Origin: Rhizobium viscosum
Lineage (GTDB): Bacteria; Pseudomonadota; Alphaproteobacteria; Rhizobiales; Rhizobiaceae
Assembly: GCF_014873945.1 (NCBI RefSeq)
Contig: NZ_JADBEC010000002.1
Location: 1,550,001 to 1,614,000, forward strand
Length of the DNA stretch: 64,000 nucleotides
Direction: 5' to 3'
Positions 35,171 to 44,101 of this stretch are shown piece by piece. The translations under genes were made by a program, and so were the position numbers. The notes beneath the pieces were generated by a model, which worked only from the letters and a program-made list of their open reading frames with translations, searched no databases and was not told the origin of the DNA. The first letter of the stretch is position 1; the number at the start of each line of letters is the position of its first letter.

Positions 35171-35505
35171 GGCCATTCTCCGGATAAACCCACCCTTCGC
35201 GCTCATGCGGACGGTGGCTGGTGAATTGCAGGAGCCTCATGCGCCAAACCTATCGTGAGTTGCAATATCTGGTTTGAAGGTAAAACAGCAGTAAACAAGA
35301 GTTGGGAGATGTCGCACGGTATACGTACATTCGCTCGGAGAGAAACGCTTTTCGGTTGAAAAATCAGCGATTGCCATGTTGATCGCGACAGTCTGAAGTG
35401 GCGTAGCTTCCGGCATGATGGTCGATTGCCAGGACAGGGGCGATGCCGAGGGTTGGGAACGCTGCATCCGACCGGTACATGCCCTTGAGCAATCCTGTCT
35501 GTGCC

Positions 35506-37047
35506 TTAGCTCTCGGTAATGCGCCGATCTTCGTCGGAGCCGACCGAAAGCTGCTTCCAGTCGAGATCTTCCTGCAATTCGAGATATTGCGTCGCGCCGA
35601 TCTGGTCCTTGTCGCGCAGTTCCTCCAGGCGTTGGCGCTGGGCGATCACGGCGGCGATCGTCAGTTTGCGGCGGCGCTCGAGCGGCGAGGTCCCGCCACG
35701 GTCTGAGGGCACTGTCCAGTGGTCCTTGCAGATCGTCCGGATCGCCTCGGCCTCGGCGCCGCCTTCCTTTTCGAGCCGCTGGAACGCCGCCTCGGCGAGC
35801 GAACGCCTTGCCGCTTCCAGTTCGTCATCGAATTGGCTTTGCCGCCCGAGTTTCAGGAAGTGGATCATCGGGGCAAGTGTCGCTCCCTGGATGACGAGGG
35901 TTGCCAGCACCACGGCAAAGGCTGTCAGGACGACGAGGTCCCGTTCCGGAAAGTCGGCGGGCAGGGCAAAGGCAGTGGCGAGCGTGACGAGGCCACGCAT
36001 GCCGGACCAGCCGACCAGGAAGGTTTCTCCATGCTTGAAGGGAGCCAGCATTTTGCCGTTCCGGTGGCGCGAAATGACGATCACATGCAGCAGGAAGGCC
36101 ATCGCAAGGCGCGCCAGGATGACGCCGACCACCACGATGGCGGCAAAACCAAGCGCCCGCTCGAGCGCGTCGGCGGACATGGATTCGACAATGCTGCGCG
36201 CCTGCAACCCCATCAGCAGGAAGGCGACGACATTCAGCAGGAAGACGACCGTCGTCCAGACGGCGAAGGAATGCACCCGCATGCGCGGGGAATCGTCGAC
36301 CGTCGAAAGCGTTGCGATCGTCATGGCGCTCGCAACCGTCGCAAGCACCGCCGAGAGATGCAGATGCTCGGCGATCAGCCAGGTCGAAAAGGCATAGACG
36401 AACTGCAGCAGCGTGCCGCCGACCGTATTCTCGGTGATCGGTCGGAGCCGCGAGACGAAGAAGCCGAAGGCGATGCCGAGGAGAATGCCGCCGGGTGCGG
36501 CAAAGCCGATCTGGAGCGCCGTCGCGCCATCGAGCCCGCCGCGCGCCTGGACTGTGAGTGCCGCTCCAAACAGCAGCAGCGCCGTTGCGTCGTTAAACAG
36601 GCTTTCGCCCTTGAGCAGCGCATCCACACGTCGGTCTACCGGCAGATTGGAAAGCACGGCGGTCGCTGCAGCGGCATCGGGTGGGGCAACGATGGCGCCG
36701 AGCGTCACGGCAACCGCAATCGGCAGTCCCACCGTCATCATGCTGATCGACACCACCACGCCTGTTGTCACCAGAACGGCAATGACGGCATAGAAGATCA
36801 GCGGCAGCAGCATGCGCCGTGCGGCCCCCATCGGGAAGTCATAGGCGGAATCGACGAGGACGGGTGCGATGAACAGCGCAAGCGCCGTCGGTGGATCGAT
36901 CGGGATGACTGGCGCACCAGGCAGCATCGCTACGCCGACGCCGGCGGCAGCCAGAATGCCGGGATAGGGAAGGTGCATGCGCCGGGTGATCTGCAGGAGC
37001 AGGATGGCGACGGCGAGCAGGGCGACGAGCGTTTCGAAGAAGGTCAT
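35506..37047 (-). CDS. Na+/H+ antiporter, CPA1 family
   Basis: A 513-residue cation/proton antiporter (NhaP/YjcE-like) with 12 hydrophobic helices. The conserved blocks are VTLGAIVAPPDAAAATAVLSNL and the ion-binding LLKGESLFNDATALLLF (acidic ND motif of CPA1), plus WSGMRGLVTLATAFALP. The C-terminal ~110 residues are soluble and helical (DDELEAARRSLAEAAFQRLE). The ATG at 37047 starts right at the first helix. It exports Na+ or K+ in exchange for protons and helps pH and salt balance. It is divergent from the amine oxidase gene. Confidence 0.93.
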   Translation of the reverse strand: MTFFETLVALLAVAILLLQITRRMHLPYPGILAAAGVGVAMLPGAPVIPIDPPTALALFIAPVLVDSAYDFPMGAARRMLLPLIFYAVIAVLVTTGVVVSISMMTVGLPIAVAVTLGAIVAPPDAAAATAVLSNLPVDRRVDALLKGESLFNDATALLLFGAALTVQARGGLDGATALQIGFAAPGGILLGIAFGFFVSRLRPITENTVGGTLLQFVYAFSTWLIAEHLHLSAVLATVASAMTIATLSTVDDSPRMRVHSFAVWTTVVFLLNVVAFLLMGLQARSIVESMSADALERALGFAAIVVVGVILARLAMAFLLHVIVISRHRNGKMLAPFKHGETFLVGWSGMRGLVTLATAFALPADFPERDLVVLTAFAVVLATLVIQGATLAPMIHFLKLGRQSQFDDELEAARRSLAEAAFQRLEKEGGAEAEAIRTICKDHWTVPSDRGGTSPLERRRKLTIAAVIAQRQRLEELRDKDQIGATQYLELQEDLDWKQLSVGSDEDRRITES

Positions 37048-37145
37048 GTCGGCAGTGTAGCAGGCTTTCCGTCGCATTGAAGCGGGTGCGGCTCCCATGT
37101 AAAGCTGAAGCCTGTCAAGGTGATGACAGAAGGCGGGGCGAAGCC

Positions 37146-38375
37146 GTGACGATGGACTACGATGTGGCTGTTATCGGCGCCGGCGCGGCGGGCATTGCAG
37201 CGGCGCGAAAGCTCGCCGATGCCGGCCGCTCGGTCGTCATTCTCGAGGCCAGCAGCCGCGTTGGCGGTCGTGCCTGGACCGTCGAACTTTCCGGCATGTC
37301 ACTCGATATGGGCTGCGGCTGGCTGCATTCGGCCGAGCGCAATCCCCTCGTCGCGATCGGCCGCGACGCCGGCTTCACGATCGAGCGCGGGCCGACCGCC
37401 TGGCAGAATCAGTGGCGTGATCTCGGCTTCTCGCCGGCAGAACGTGCGGCTGCTGCCGCTGCCTGGGAGGCGCTTGAAGAGCGGCTGCGGGCCAATCCGC
37501 CGGCAAGCGACAGGGCCTCGGATGCGCTGGAGCCGGCTGGTGAGTGGAATGCCTATTGCCAGTCGCTGTCAGGTTATCTGAACGGCGCGCCGCTGGAGCG
37601 GCTGTCGGTTGCCGATTTCCTTGCCTATGACAGTGCCGCAACCGATGCCAACTGGCGCGTGCACCAAGGCTATGGAAACCTGATCGCTGCTGCCATTCCA
37701 GACGTGACCTTGCGTCTTTCGACGCCGGTCCGCCGTATCGCGCTGACCGGTAAGCGCGTGCGGCTGGAAACCGATCGCGGCCCGGTCACGGCAGGTGCGG
37801 CAATCGTCACGGTCTCGACCAATGTTCTCGCTTACGGGACTATCGCCTTCGACCCTGAGGCCGATGATCATCTGCATGCCGCAGCGCAACTGCCGCTCGG
37901 CCTTGCCGACAAGCTGTTCATGGAGCTCCACGGCAATCATGGCCTCGAGCCGGAAACCCATCTGCTCGGCGATGCCAGGAACGACGAGACCGGCAGCTAT
38001 TACATCCGGCCGCTCGGACGCCCGGCTGTCGAAGGCTTCTTCGGCGGCAAGGGCGCCGTCGTCATCGAGCAGGCCGGCCTGCTCGACGCCTTCGCCTTTG
38101 CCCTCGACCAGCTTTCATCGCTCCTGGGCAACGACATCCGCCGCCACCTGCGGCCGCTTGCAGCCTCGTCCTGGTGCCACACGGATTGGGTTCGCGGCTC
38201 CTACAGCCATGCGCTGCCTGGCCATGCGAATGCGCGTACCATCCTTGCACGACCGGTCGGCGGCCGGCTGTTTTTCGCCGGTGAGGCGACACACATATCC
38301 GACTTCTCGACGGCGCATGGCGCATGGGCGAGCGGGTTGCGGGCCGCCGACGAGGTGATGGACAGCGCCGGCTAA
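37146..38375 (+). CDS. flavin-containing amine oxidase family protein
   Basis: A ~409-residue FAD enzyme of the monoamine-oxidase superfamily. The dinucleotide fold is DVAVIGAGAAGIAAARKLAD followed by VVILEASSRVGGRAWTVE, and the C-terminal FAD block is GGRLFFAGEATHISDFSTAH, ending GAWASGLRAADEVM. GTG at 37146 has a better spaced purine-rich site than ATG at 37152. Substrate unknown; the family oxidises amines, polyamines or is related to phytoene desaturases. Confidence 0.88.
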   Translation: MTMDYDVAVIGAGAAGIAAARKLADAGRSVVILEASSRVGGRAWTVELSGMSLDMGCGWLHSAERNPLVAIGRDAGFTIERGPTAWQNQWRDLGFSPAERAAAAAAWEALEERLRANPPASDRASDALEPAGEWNAYCQSLSGYLNGAPLERLSVADFLAYDSAATDANWRVHQGYGNLIAAAIPDVTLRLSTPVRRIALTGKRVRLETDRGPVTAGAAIVTVSTNVLAYGTIAFDPEADDHLHAAAQLPLGLADKLFMELHGNHGLEPETHLLGDARNDETGSYYIRPLGRPAVEGFFGGKGAVVIEQAGLLDAFAFALDQLSSLLGNDIRRHLRPLAASSWCHTDWVRGSYSHALPGHANARTILARPVGGRLFFAGEATHISDFSTAHGAWASGLRAADEVMDSAG

Positions 38376-38432
38376 AGGCTGTTTGGCCTTGGTCACAGAT
38401 ACGCACGCTTTGGCCGCCGCCTAAAGTGTGAT

Positions 38433-38741
38433 CTAGTTTTCCCCGCTTTCGAATTGCCGCCCAGCATAAAGGATGCGCAAGATAACAACCTCTGTCGGTC
38501 CAAAGACGAATGCCACGCTTACTCGCCGCTCAAAACCCACGACGCGCAAACCCGGACGGACATGATCACGAATGCTGCCCCGTTCAGGAAATGTCTCAAA
38601 CCCATCCATAAAGGCCTTGATGCGCGCCACGTAATTGCGGGCGACGGCAGCAGATGCGGATTTTTTGCGGACGAAACCGTAGATACGCGCCAAGTCCAAC
38701 TCCGCCTCTTCAGTGAGGCGGACCTGATAGCGCTCCATCAA
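38433..38741 (-). CDS. ParE/RelE family toxin
   Basis: A 102-residue ParE-type toxin: YQVRLTEEAELDLARIYGFV, NYVARIKAFMDGFETFPERG, LRVVGFERRVSVAFVFGPTE, VVILRILYAGRQFE. It overlaps the antitoxin stop (TGATG), and is probably co-translated. ParE blocks DNA gyrase. Confidence 0.9.
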   Translation of the reverse strand: MMERYQVRLTEEAELDLARIYGFVRKKSASAAVARNYVARIKAFMDGFETFPERGSIRDHVRPGLRVVGFERRVSVAFVFGPTEVVILRILYAGRQFESGEN

Positions 38742-39019
38742 TCTTCTTCTCGGTCGATTTCGTCCATTCGCGCTTCCAGGCGCTTCCAGGCTTCGTCAAT
38801 GGGCAGGGCTTTTGTGGGGTCCGCCTTGTGGGCATCGTAGGTGGCTGCAACTTCTGTGCGCAGCCAGTGCTCGACAGCGTTTTCGCGTTCCTGCAAAGCC
38901 CGGAGCCCTTCGCGGATGACTTCACTTTCTGAGACATAATCGCCGTTTGCCACCCGCTGCTTGACGAGATTCGCCATTTCCACCGGCAGCGTGATGCTCA
39001 GCTGTTGCGTTGAACGCAA
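38738..39019 (-). CDS. ParD-type antitoxin
   Basis: A 93-residue antitoxin with a ribbon-helix-helix start (QQLSITLPVEMANLVKQRVA, NGDYVSESEVIREGLRALQE) and a long acidic helical end (AWKRLEARMDEIDREED) that would wrap the toxin. It is typical of the ParD/CopG family and precedes parE. Confidence 0.9.
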   Translation of the reverse strand: MRSTQQLSITLPVEMANLVKQRVANGDYVSESEVIREGLRALQERENAVEHWLRTEVAATYDAHKADPTKALPIDEAWKRLEARMDEIDREED

Positions 39020-39278
39020 GACTTACACTCCTGTCTTTTCGCCCCTTTATATCACGCGATAGGATAGAATCCTACTCTCTCGTGCCTCAACAATTTCCCT
39101 TGGCCGTCAATTCAAAGTGGACGTTCGACCAATTCAAAATGAGATCGACGCGTAGCATTCCTAAGCCTGCCGCAGAGAGCCAATACTACACGTCGGTCGC
39201 AATCCGTCTCGCCTGTCACTCCGATGCTCTCGTTCACTGCCGCTACGAGTGTCCGCGGGATGGGCGATCTCGGCAGCC

Positions 39279-40301
39279 TTATTGCAATGTGCGACCCTGA
39301 AGCTGTCCTGCGGCAAAGTCCGGCACGGCAGCCGCCTGATTGTTGCCATCGAGGCCGGTCGCCACGACAGAGACGCGGAACCTTCCGTCCAGGCTGCGGT
39401 CGAAGATGGCCCCGACGACGATTTCGGCGTCGTCCTGCACTTCATCGCGAATGCGGCTTGCAGCCTCGTCGACCTCGAAGAGGGTCATGTCGGAACCGCC
39501 GGAAATCGAGATCAGCACGCCCTTGGCACCCTTCATCGAGATATCGTCGAGCAGCGGATTGGCAATGGCAGCTTCCGCCGCCTTCATCGCGCGTGCCTCG
39601 CCTTCAGCCTCACCCGTGCCCATCATCGCCCGGCCCATGCCGCGCATGACGGACTTCACATCGGCGAAGTCGAGGTTGATCAGGCCTTCCTTGACGATGA
39701 GATCGGTGATGCAGCCCACACCGGCATAAAGCACGCGGTCTGCCGTCATGAAGGCATCGGCGAAGGTGGTCTTTGCGTCTGCAATGCGGAAGAGGTTCTG
39801 GTTGGGAATGACGATGACGGTATCGGCCGCCTGGCGCAGCGCCTCGATGCCGGCTTCCGCCATCTTCATGCGGCGATTGCCTTCGAAGGTGAACGGCTTC
39901 GTGACGACGCCGACCGTCAGAATGCCCGCCGCACGGGCCGCATGCGCGATGACGGGTGCAGCACCCGTGCCTGTGCCGCCGCCCATGCCGGCGGTGACGA
40001 AACACATATGCGAGCCGCTCAGGTGATCCATGATCTCGTCGAGCGATTCCTCGGCGGCGGCACGGCCGACTTCCGGCAGGGAGCCGGCGCCGAGACCTTC
40101 CGTGACGTGGGCGCCGAGCTGAATGCGGCGCGTCGCCTTGGAGGTCGCGAGCACCTGGGCGTCGGTATTTGCGGCGATGAAATCAACGCCCGCCAGTTTT
40201 TCGTCGATCATATTGTTGATCGCGTTCCCGCCACCGCCGCCGACGCCAATCACTGTGATCTGCGGCCGTAGTCCCGTAATGCCGCTCTTGGCGTCTGTCA
40301 T
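39279..40301 (-). CDS. ftsZ: FtsZ, short form without C-terminal tail (FtsZ2-like)
   Basis: A 340-residue tubulin-like GTPase. The GTP-binding GGGTGTG is at residues 107-113 and the T7 synergy loop NLDFADV at 209-215, so GTP binding and hydrolysis motifs look complete. It stops after the core (ending AAGQLQGRTLQ) and lacks the long linker and FtsA-binding tail of the main rhizobial FtsZ, as S. meliloti FtsZ2 does. The ATG at 40301 follows AAGGAGAG. Probably a second FtsZ that is not essential for division; the genuine ftsZ should lie elsewhere beside ftsQA. Confidence 0.93.
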   Translation of the reverse strand: MTDAKSGITGLRPQITVIGVGGGGGNAINNMIDEKLAGVDFIAANTDAQVLATSKATRRIQLGAHVTEGLGAGSLPEVGRAAAEESLDEIMDHLSGSHMCFVTAGMGGGTGTGAAPVIAHAARAAGILTVGVVTKPFTFEGNRRMKMAEAGIEALRQAADTVIVIPNQNLFRIADAKTTFADAFMTADRVLYAGVGCITDLIVKEGLINLDFADVKSVMRGMGRAMMGTGEAEGEARAMKAAEAAIANPLLDDISMKGAKGVLISISGGSDMTLFEVDEAASRIRDEVQDDAEIVVGAIFDRSLDGRFRVSVVATGLDGNNQAAAVPDFAAGQLQGRTLQ

Positions 40302-40543
40302 CGAACTCTCCTTTTGTCCCTCGTGCATGCTCCGCCTCGTCGCGGATAGCGAATCGCATAATACGCTAAGCGCGCAACAAGGCAGAGGCGGGGCGAGCTT
40401 TGCAATATCCAAAGGGATTTCAGCACGCGATCATGTTCGAAAGAATCGCGCGGTGAGATTGCTCCTGGGGATCGCACCAGCAGCGATTGCTTTGCGTTGA
40501 AGGGAAGTTTGGCTAAAGATGAAAGCGAAACGAAGGAGGGCGC

Positions 40544-41317
40544 ATGTTTCTGTCGGATCGTCAGGAGAAGATCATCGCGCTTGCGAGATCGTCGGGCCGG
40601 GTACTGGTCGATGATCTGGCGGCGCAGTTTGCCGTGACACCGCAGACGATCCGCAAGGATCTGAACGATCTTTGCGATGCGCAGCTTCTGACGCGCATTC
40701 ATGGCGGTGCAACCTTCCCGCGTGGGACGGAGAATGTCCGCTATGATGCGCGGCGCCAGATCGCCGCAACGGAAAAACAGGCAATCGGCGTTGCTGCCGC
40801 TGATCTCATTCCCAACAACAGCTCGCTCTTCATCAATATCGGCACGACGACGGAAGCTGTCGGAGAGGCGCTCTCCGATCATCACGAATTGATGGTGATC
40901 ACCAATAACATCAATGTTGCCAATAGATTACGGCTTATCGACAATATCGAGGTGGTGATCGCCGGCGGTGTGGTACGCCAGTCCGACGGCGGCATCGTCG
41001 GGGAGGCGGCCGTCGATTTCATCAGGCAGTTCAAGGTCGACTATGCCGTGATCGGCGCTTCGGCGATCGATCCGGACGGCGCTTTGCTCGATTACGATTT
41101 CCGTGAGGTGAAGGTGGCGCAGGCCATCATCGCCAATGCAAGACACGTCATCCTGGTAGCGGATTCGACCAAGTTCGAACGGACGGCACCCGTCCGTATC
41201 GGCCAGATTTCGCAGGTCCATACCTTTATCACCGACCAATGCGATTCGCCTTCCATCCGCAATATCTGTCAGCAGAGCGGCGTTGTGCTGGTCGAAACAG
41301 CGAAAGTTAATCGCTGA
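40544..41317 (+). CDS. glpR: DeoR family repressor of the glycerol locus, GlpR
   Basis: A 257-residue DeoR regulator. The HTH is SGRVLVDDLAAQFAVTPQTI RKDL and the DeoR effector domain shows LIPNNSSLFINIGTTTEAVG, ITNNINVANRL and DYAVIGASAIDPDGALLDYD. GlpR relatives bind glycerol 3-phosphate. The start follows AAGGAGGG. It lies directly before glpD and near a palindromic TCGAAAAATTTTCGA that could be its operator. Confidence 0.93.
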   Translation: MFLSDRQEKIIALARSSGRVLVDDLAAQFAVTPQTIRKDLNDLCDAQLLTRIHGGATFPRGTENVRYDARRQIAATEKQAIGVAAADLIPNNSSLFINIGTTTEAVGEALSDHHELMVITNNINVANRLRLIDNIEVVIAGGVVRQSDGGIVGEAAVDFIRQFKVDYAVIGASAIDPDGALLDYDFREVKVAQAIIANARHVILVADSTKFERTAPVRIGQISQVHTFITDQCDSPSIRNICQQSGVVLVETAKVNR

Positions 41318-41347
41318 TTTTAGCGGTGAATAACATTCGTTTGACAT

Positions 41348-41362
41348 TCGAAAAATTTTCGA
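41348..41362. promoter_or_regulatory. Putative GlpR operator before glpD
   Basis: TCGAAAAATTTTCGA is a near-perfect palindrome 66 bp ahead of the glpD start, preceded by ACATTCGTTTG and ACATTCGAAAA repeats. AT-rich palindromes with TTCGAA-like cores suit DeoR/GlpR binding. Inferred from position. Confidence 0.5.
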
Positions 41363-41428
41363 TTTAATCATCTTCACTTTCGCAATGGTGGGGAACCGTT
41401 GCGCTGTCCTGGCTCAAAGAGGGGGAGC

Positions 41429-42973
41429 ATGAGCCGTATCCACGATATTTTCGTCATTGGTGGCGGGATCAACGGCTGCGGGATCGCGCGCGATGCGGTT
41501 GGTCGTGGTTATACGGTGGCGCTTGCCGAGATGAACGATTTCGCCTCCGGCACCTCGTCGGGTGCGACCAAGCTCATCCATGGGGGCCTGCGCTATCTCG
41601 AACATTACGAGTTCCGCCTGGTGCGGGAATCGCTGATGGAGCGCGAGATCCTGTGGGCCATGGCCCCGCACATCATCTGGCCGCTGCGCTTCGTGCTGCC
41701 CTATCACAAGGGCGGCATAAGGCCGGCCTGGATGATCCGGCTTGGCCTGTTCCTCTACGATCATCTCGGCGGCCGCAAGCTGTTGCCGCCGACGGCGGTG
41801 CTCGACATGCGCACCGATGCGGCGGCAAAGCCGCTGAAGGCACTGTTTTCCAAAGCCTTCGAATATTCCGACGGCTGGGTCGACGATGCCCGCATGGTGG
41901 TGCTGAACGCCCGCGATGCCGCCGACAAGGGCGCGCTGATCCTGCCGCGCACCAGGGTGGTGTCGGCCAGACAGGAGAAAGGTGCTCAGGAGAAGGATGC
42001 TGAGGGGAGCGGCGTCTGGACGATCGAGACGATCAATACGGTGACCGGCAAGAGCGAACGCCATCAGGCCCGCATGCTGATCAATGCCGCCGGTCCCTGG
42101 GTCGACCATGTCATCCGCTCCGCCTTCGGCCAGAACGAGGCCCGGCATGTGCGCCTCGTCCAGGGCAGCCACATCATCGTGAAGAAGAAGTTCGAGGGAC
42201 CACGCGCCTATTTCTTCCAGAACCCCGACAACCGCATCATCTTCGCCATCCCCTACGAGACCGACTTCACGCTGATCGGCACCACCGACCGCGACTACAC
42301 CGCCGATCCGAAAGACGTGAAGATCTCCGAGGAGGAGACGCTCTATCTCTGCAATGCGGCGTCGGAATATTTCAAGGAGCCGGTCAGGCCCGAGGATATC
42401 GTCTGGACCTATTCGGCGGTCAGGCCGCTCTTCGACGACGGCGCCTCCAAGGCCCAGGAAGCGACACGTGATTATGTCCTGAAGGTCGAGGGCAAGGCAG
42501 GGGAAGCCCCGCTTCTCAATGTCTTCGGCGGCAAGCTCACCACCTACCGGCGGCTGTCGGAACATGCGCTCGAAAAGATCGGCGAGGCGATCGGCGTCAA
42601 GGGCCGGCCGTGGACGGCGGGCAGCCATCTGCCGGGCGGCGACTTTGCAGTGCAGGGCTATGAGGGCGAAGTCACGAAGCTGAAGGCGCGCTATCCGTTC
42701 CTGGCGGATGCCCATGCCCGCCGGCTGGTCCGCCGCTATGGCACGAAGGCCGTCACGCTTCTCGGCAATGCCGCAAGGATCGAGGATCTCGGCAGGCTGT
42801 TCGGATCCGATCTCTACGAGGCTGAGGTGCGCTACCTCATCGAAAATGAATGGGCCAGAAACGCGCAAGACGTGCTCTGGCGGAGAACAAAGGATGGCCT
42901 GCGCCTTTCCAAGGAACAGGCAAGATCACTGGAGGAGTACATGGCTGCCATGCCGGCACAGATGGCCGGATAA
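41429..42973 (+). CDS. glpD: glycerol-3-phosphate dehydrogenase, GlpD
   Basis: A 514-residue aerobic FAD enzyme that oxidises glycerol 3-phosphate to DHAP and feeds electrons to quinone. Motifs: FAD-binding FVIGGGINGCGIARDAVGRG, SSGATKLIHGGLRYLE, LIGTTDRDY, FGGKLTTYRRLSEHAL. The ATG at 41429 follows GGGGGAG; upstream frame start is unlikely. It opens the glycerol operon behind glpR. Confidence 0.95.
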   Translation: MSRIHDIFVIGGGINGCGIARDAVGRGYTVALAEMNDFASGTSSGATKLIHGGLRYLEHYEFRLVRESLMEREILWAMAPHIIWPLRFVLPYHKGGIRPAWMIRLGLFLYDHLGGRKLLPPTAVLDMRTDAAAKPLKALFSKAFEYSDGWVDDARMVVLNARDAADKGALILPRTRVVSARQEKGAQEKDAEGSGVWTIETINTVTGKSERHQARMLINAAGPWVDHVIRSAFGQNEARHVRLVQGSHIIVKKKFEGPRAYFFQNPDNRIIFAIPYETDFTLIGTTDRDYTADPKDVKISEEETLYLCNAASEYFKEPVRPEDIVWTYSAVRPLFDDGASKAQEATRDYVLKVEGKAGEAPLLNVFGGKLTTYRRLSEHALEKIGEAIGVKGRPWTAGSHLPGGDFAVQGYEGEVTKLKARYPFLADAHARRLVRRYGTKAVTLLGNAARIEDLGRLFGSDLYEAEVRYLIENEWARNAQDVLWRRTKDGLRLSKEQARSLEEYMAAMPAQMAG

Positions 42974-43015
42974 GGTGGCGTGTGGTCCCCGTTGCGAGGA
43001 GGCACGGGAATCGGA

Positions 43016-44092
43016 ATGCTGGAGCTGCGAAACGCCGCCAAGATGGTGGGCGCGGACTATCATATCTATCCGACCGATCTGGTTCTCGAGCGGGGCACGC
43101 TGAATGTCCTGCTTGGGCCGACCTTGTCGGGCAAGACATCGCTGATGCGGCTGATGGCGGGGCTTGATCGGCCGACCGAAGGCTCCGTGCATTTCGACGG
43201 CGCCGATGTCACCGGCATGCCGGTGCAGAAGCGCAATGTCGCCATGGTCTACCAGCAGTTCATCAACTATCCGGCACTGACCGTCTATGAGAACATCGCC
43301 TCGCCGATGCGCATTTCCGGCAAGGATGCGACTGCGATCGACCGCGATGTGCGCAAGGCAGCCGAACTCCTGAAACTGACGCCCTATCTCGATCGCACGC
43401 CGCTCAATCTCTCCGGCGGCCAGCAGCAGCGCACCGCGCTCGCTCGCGCCCTCGTCAAGAATGCCAGCCTCGTGCTGATGGATGAGCCGCTCGCCAATCT
43501 CGACTACAAACTGCGCGAGGAATTGCGCGAGGAACTGCCGAAGATCTTCGCCCAGTCGGGTGCGATCTTCGTTTACGCCACCACCGAACCATCAGAAGCG
43601 CTGCTGCTCGGTGGCAATACGGCGACGCTGAACGCTGGCCGGGTCACCCAGTTCGGGCCGACGATCGACGTCTATCGCCGGCCGGTCGATATCGCCACCG
43701 CCGGCATCTTCGCCGATCCGCCGCTGAACGCCATCGAGGTCACCAAAACAGGCCATGTCTTCGTGCGCCCAGGCGGAGGCACGCTCCCGGTTCCGGCCCA
43801 TCTTTCCGCCGTGTCTGATGGACCGGTGACCATCGCCTTCCATCCGCACCACCTCGGGCTTGCGCCGCAGACCGGCGATGCTGCTCGCCTCAAGGCGCGC
43901 ACGCTGGTGTCGGAAATCACCGGCTCGGAGAGCTTTGTACACCTGGACTATGACGGCGTGCGCTGGGTGATGCTGGCACACGGCATTCACGACATCGATC
44001 CAGACATGGAAATCGAGGCCTTTCTCGACATGCGCCACCTGATGGCCTTCGGCGCAGGCGGGCAGGCTATCGCCACGGTTGGAAAGGTTTAG
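43016..44092 (+). CDS. glpS: glycerol ABC transporter ATP-binding protein GlpS
   Basis: A 358-residue ATPase of the glycerol importer known from Rhizobium leguminosarum. Walker A GPTLSGKTS, Q-loop VYQQFINYPALT, canonical signature LSGGQQQRT and Walker B LVLMDEPLANLD. The H-loop is altered: FVYATTEPSEAL where family members have VTHDQ, so the switch histidine is Thr. It starts after GAGGAGG about 40 bp behind glpD. It should pair with GlpT as a heterodimer. Confidence 0.93.
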   Translation: MLELRNAAKMVGADYHIYPTDLVLERGTLNVLLGPTLSGKTSLMRLMAGLDRPTEGSVHFDGADVTGMPVQKRNVAMVYQQFINYPALTVYENIASPMRISGKDATAIDRDVRKAAELLKLTPYLDRTPLNLSGGQQQRTALARALVKNASLVLMDEPLANLDYKLREELREELPKIFAQSGAIFVYATTEPSEALLLGGNTATLNAGRVTQFGPTIDVYRRPVDIATAGIFADPPLNAIEVTKTGHVFVRPGGGTLPVPAHLSAVSDGPVTIAFHPHHLGLAPQTGDAARLKARTLVSEITGSESFVHLDYDGVRWVMLAHGIHDIDPDMEIEAFLDMRHLMAFGAGGQAIATVGKV

Positions 44093-44101
44093 GAGAGCAC
44101 A

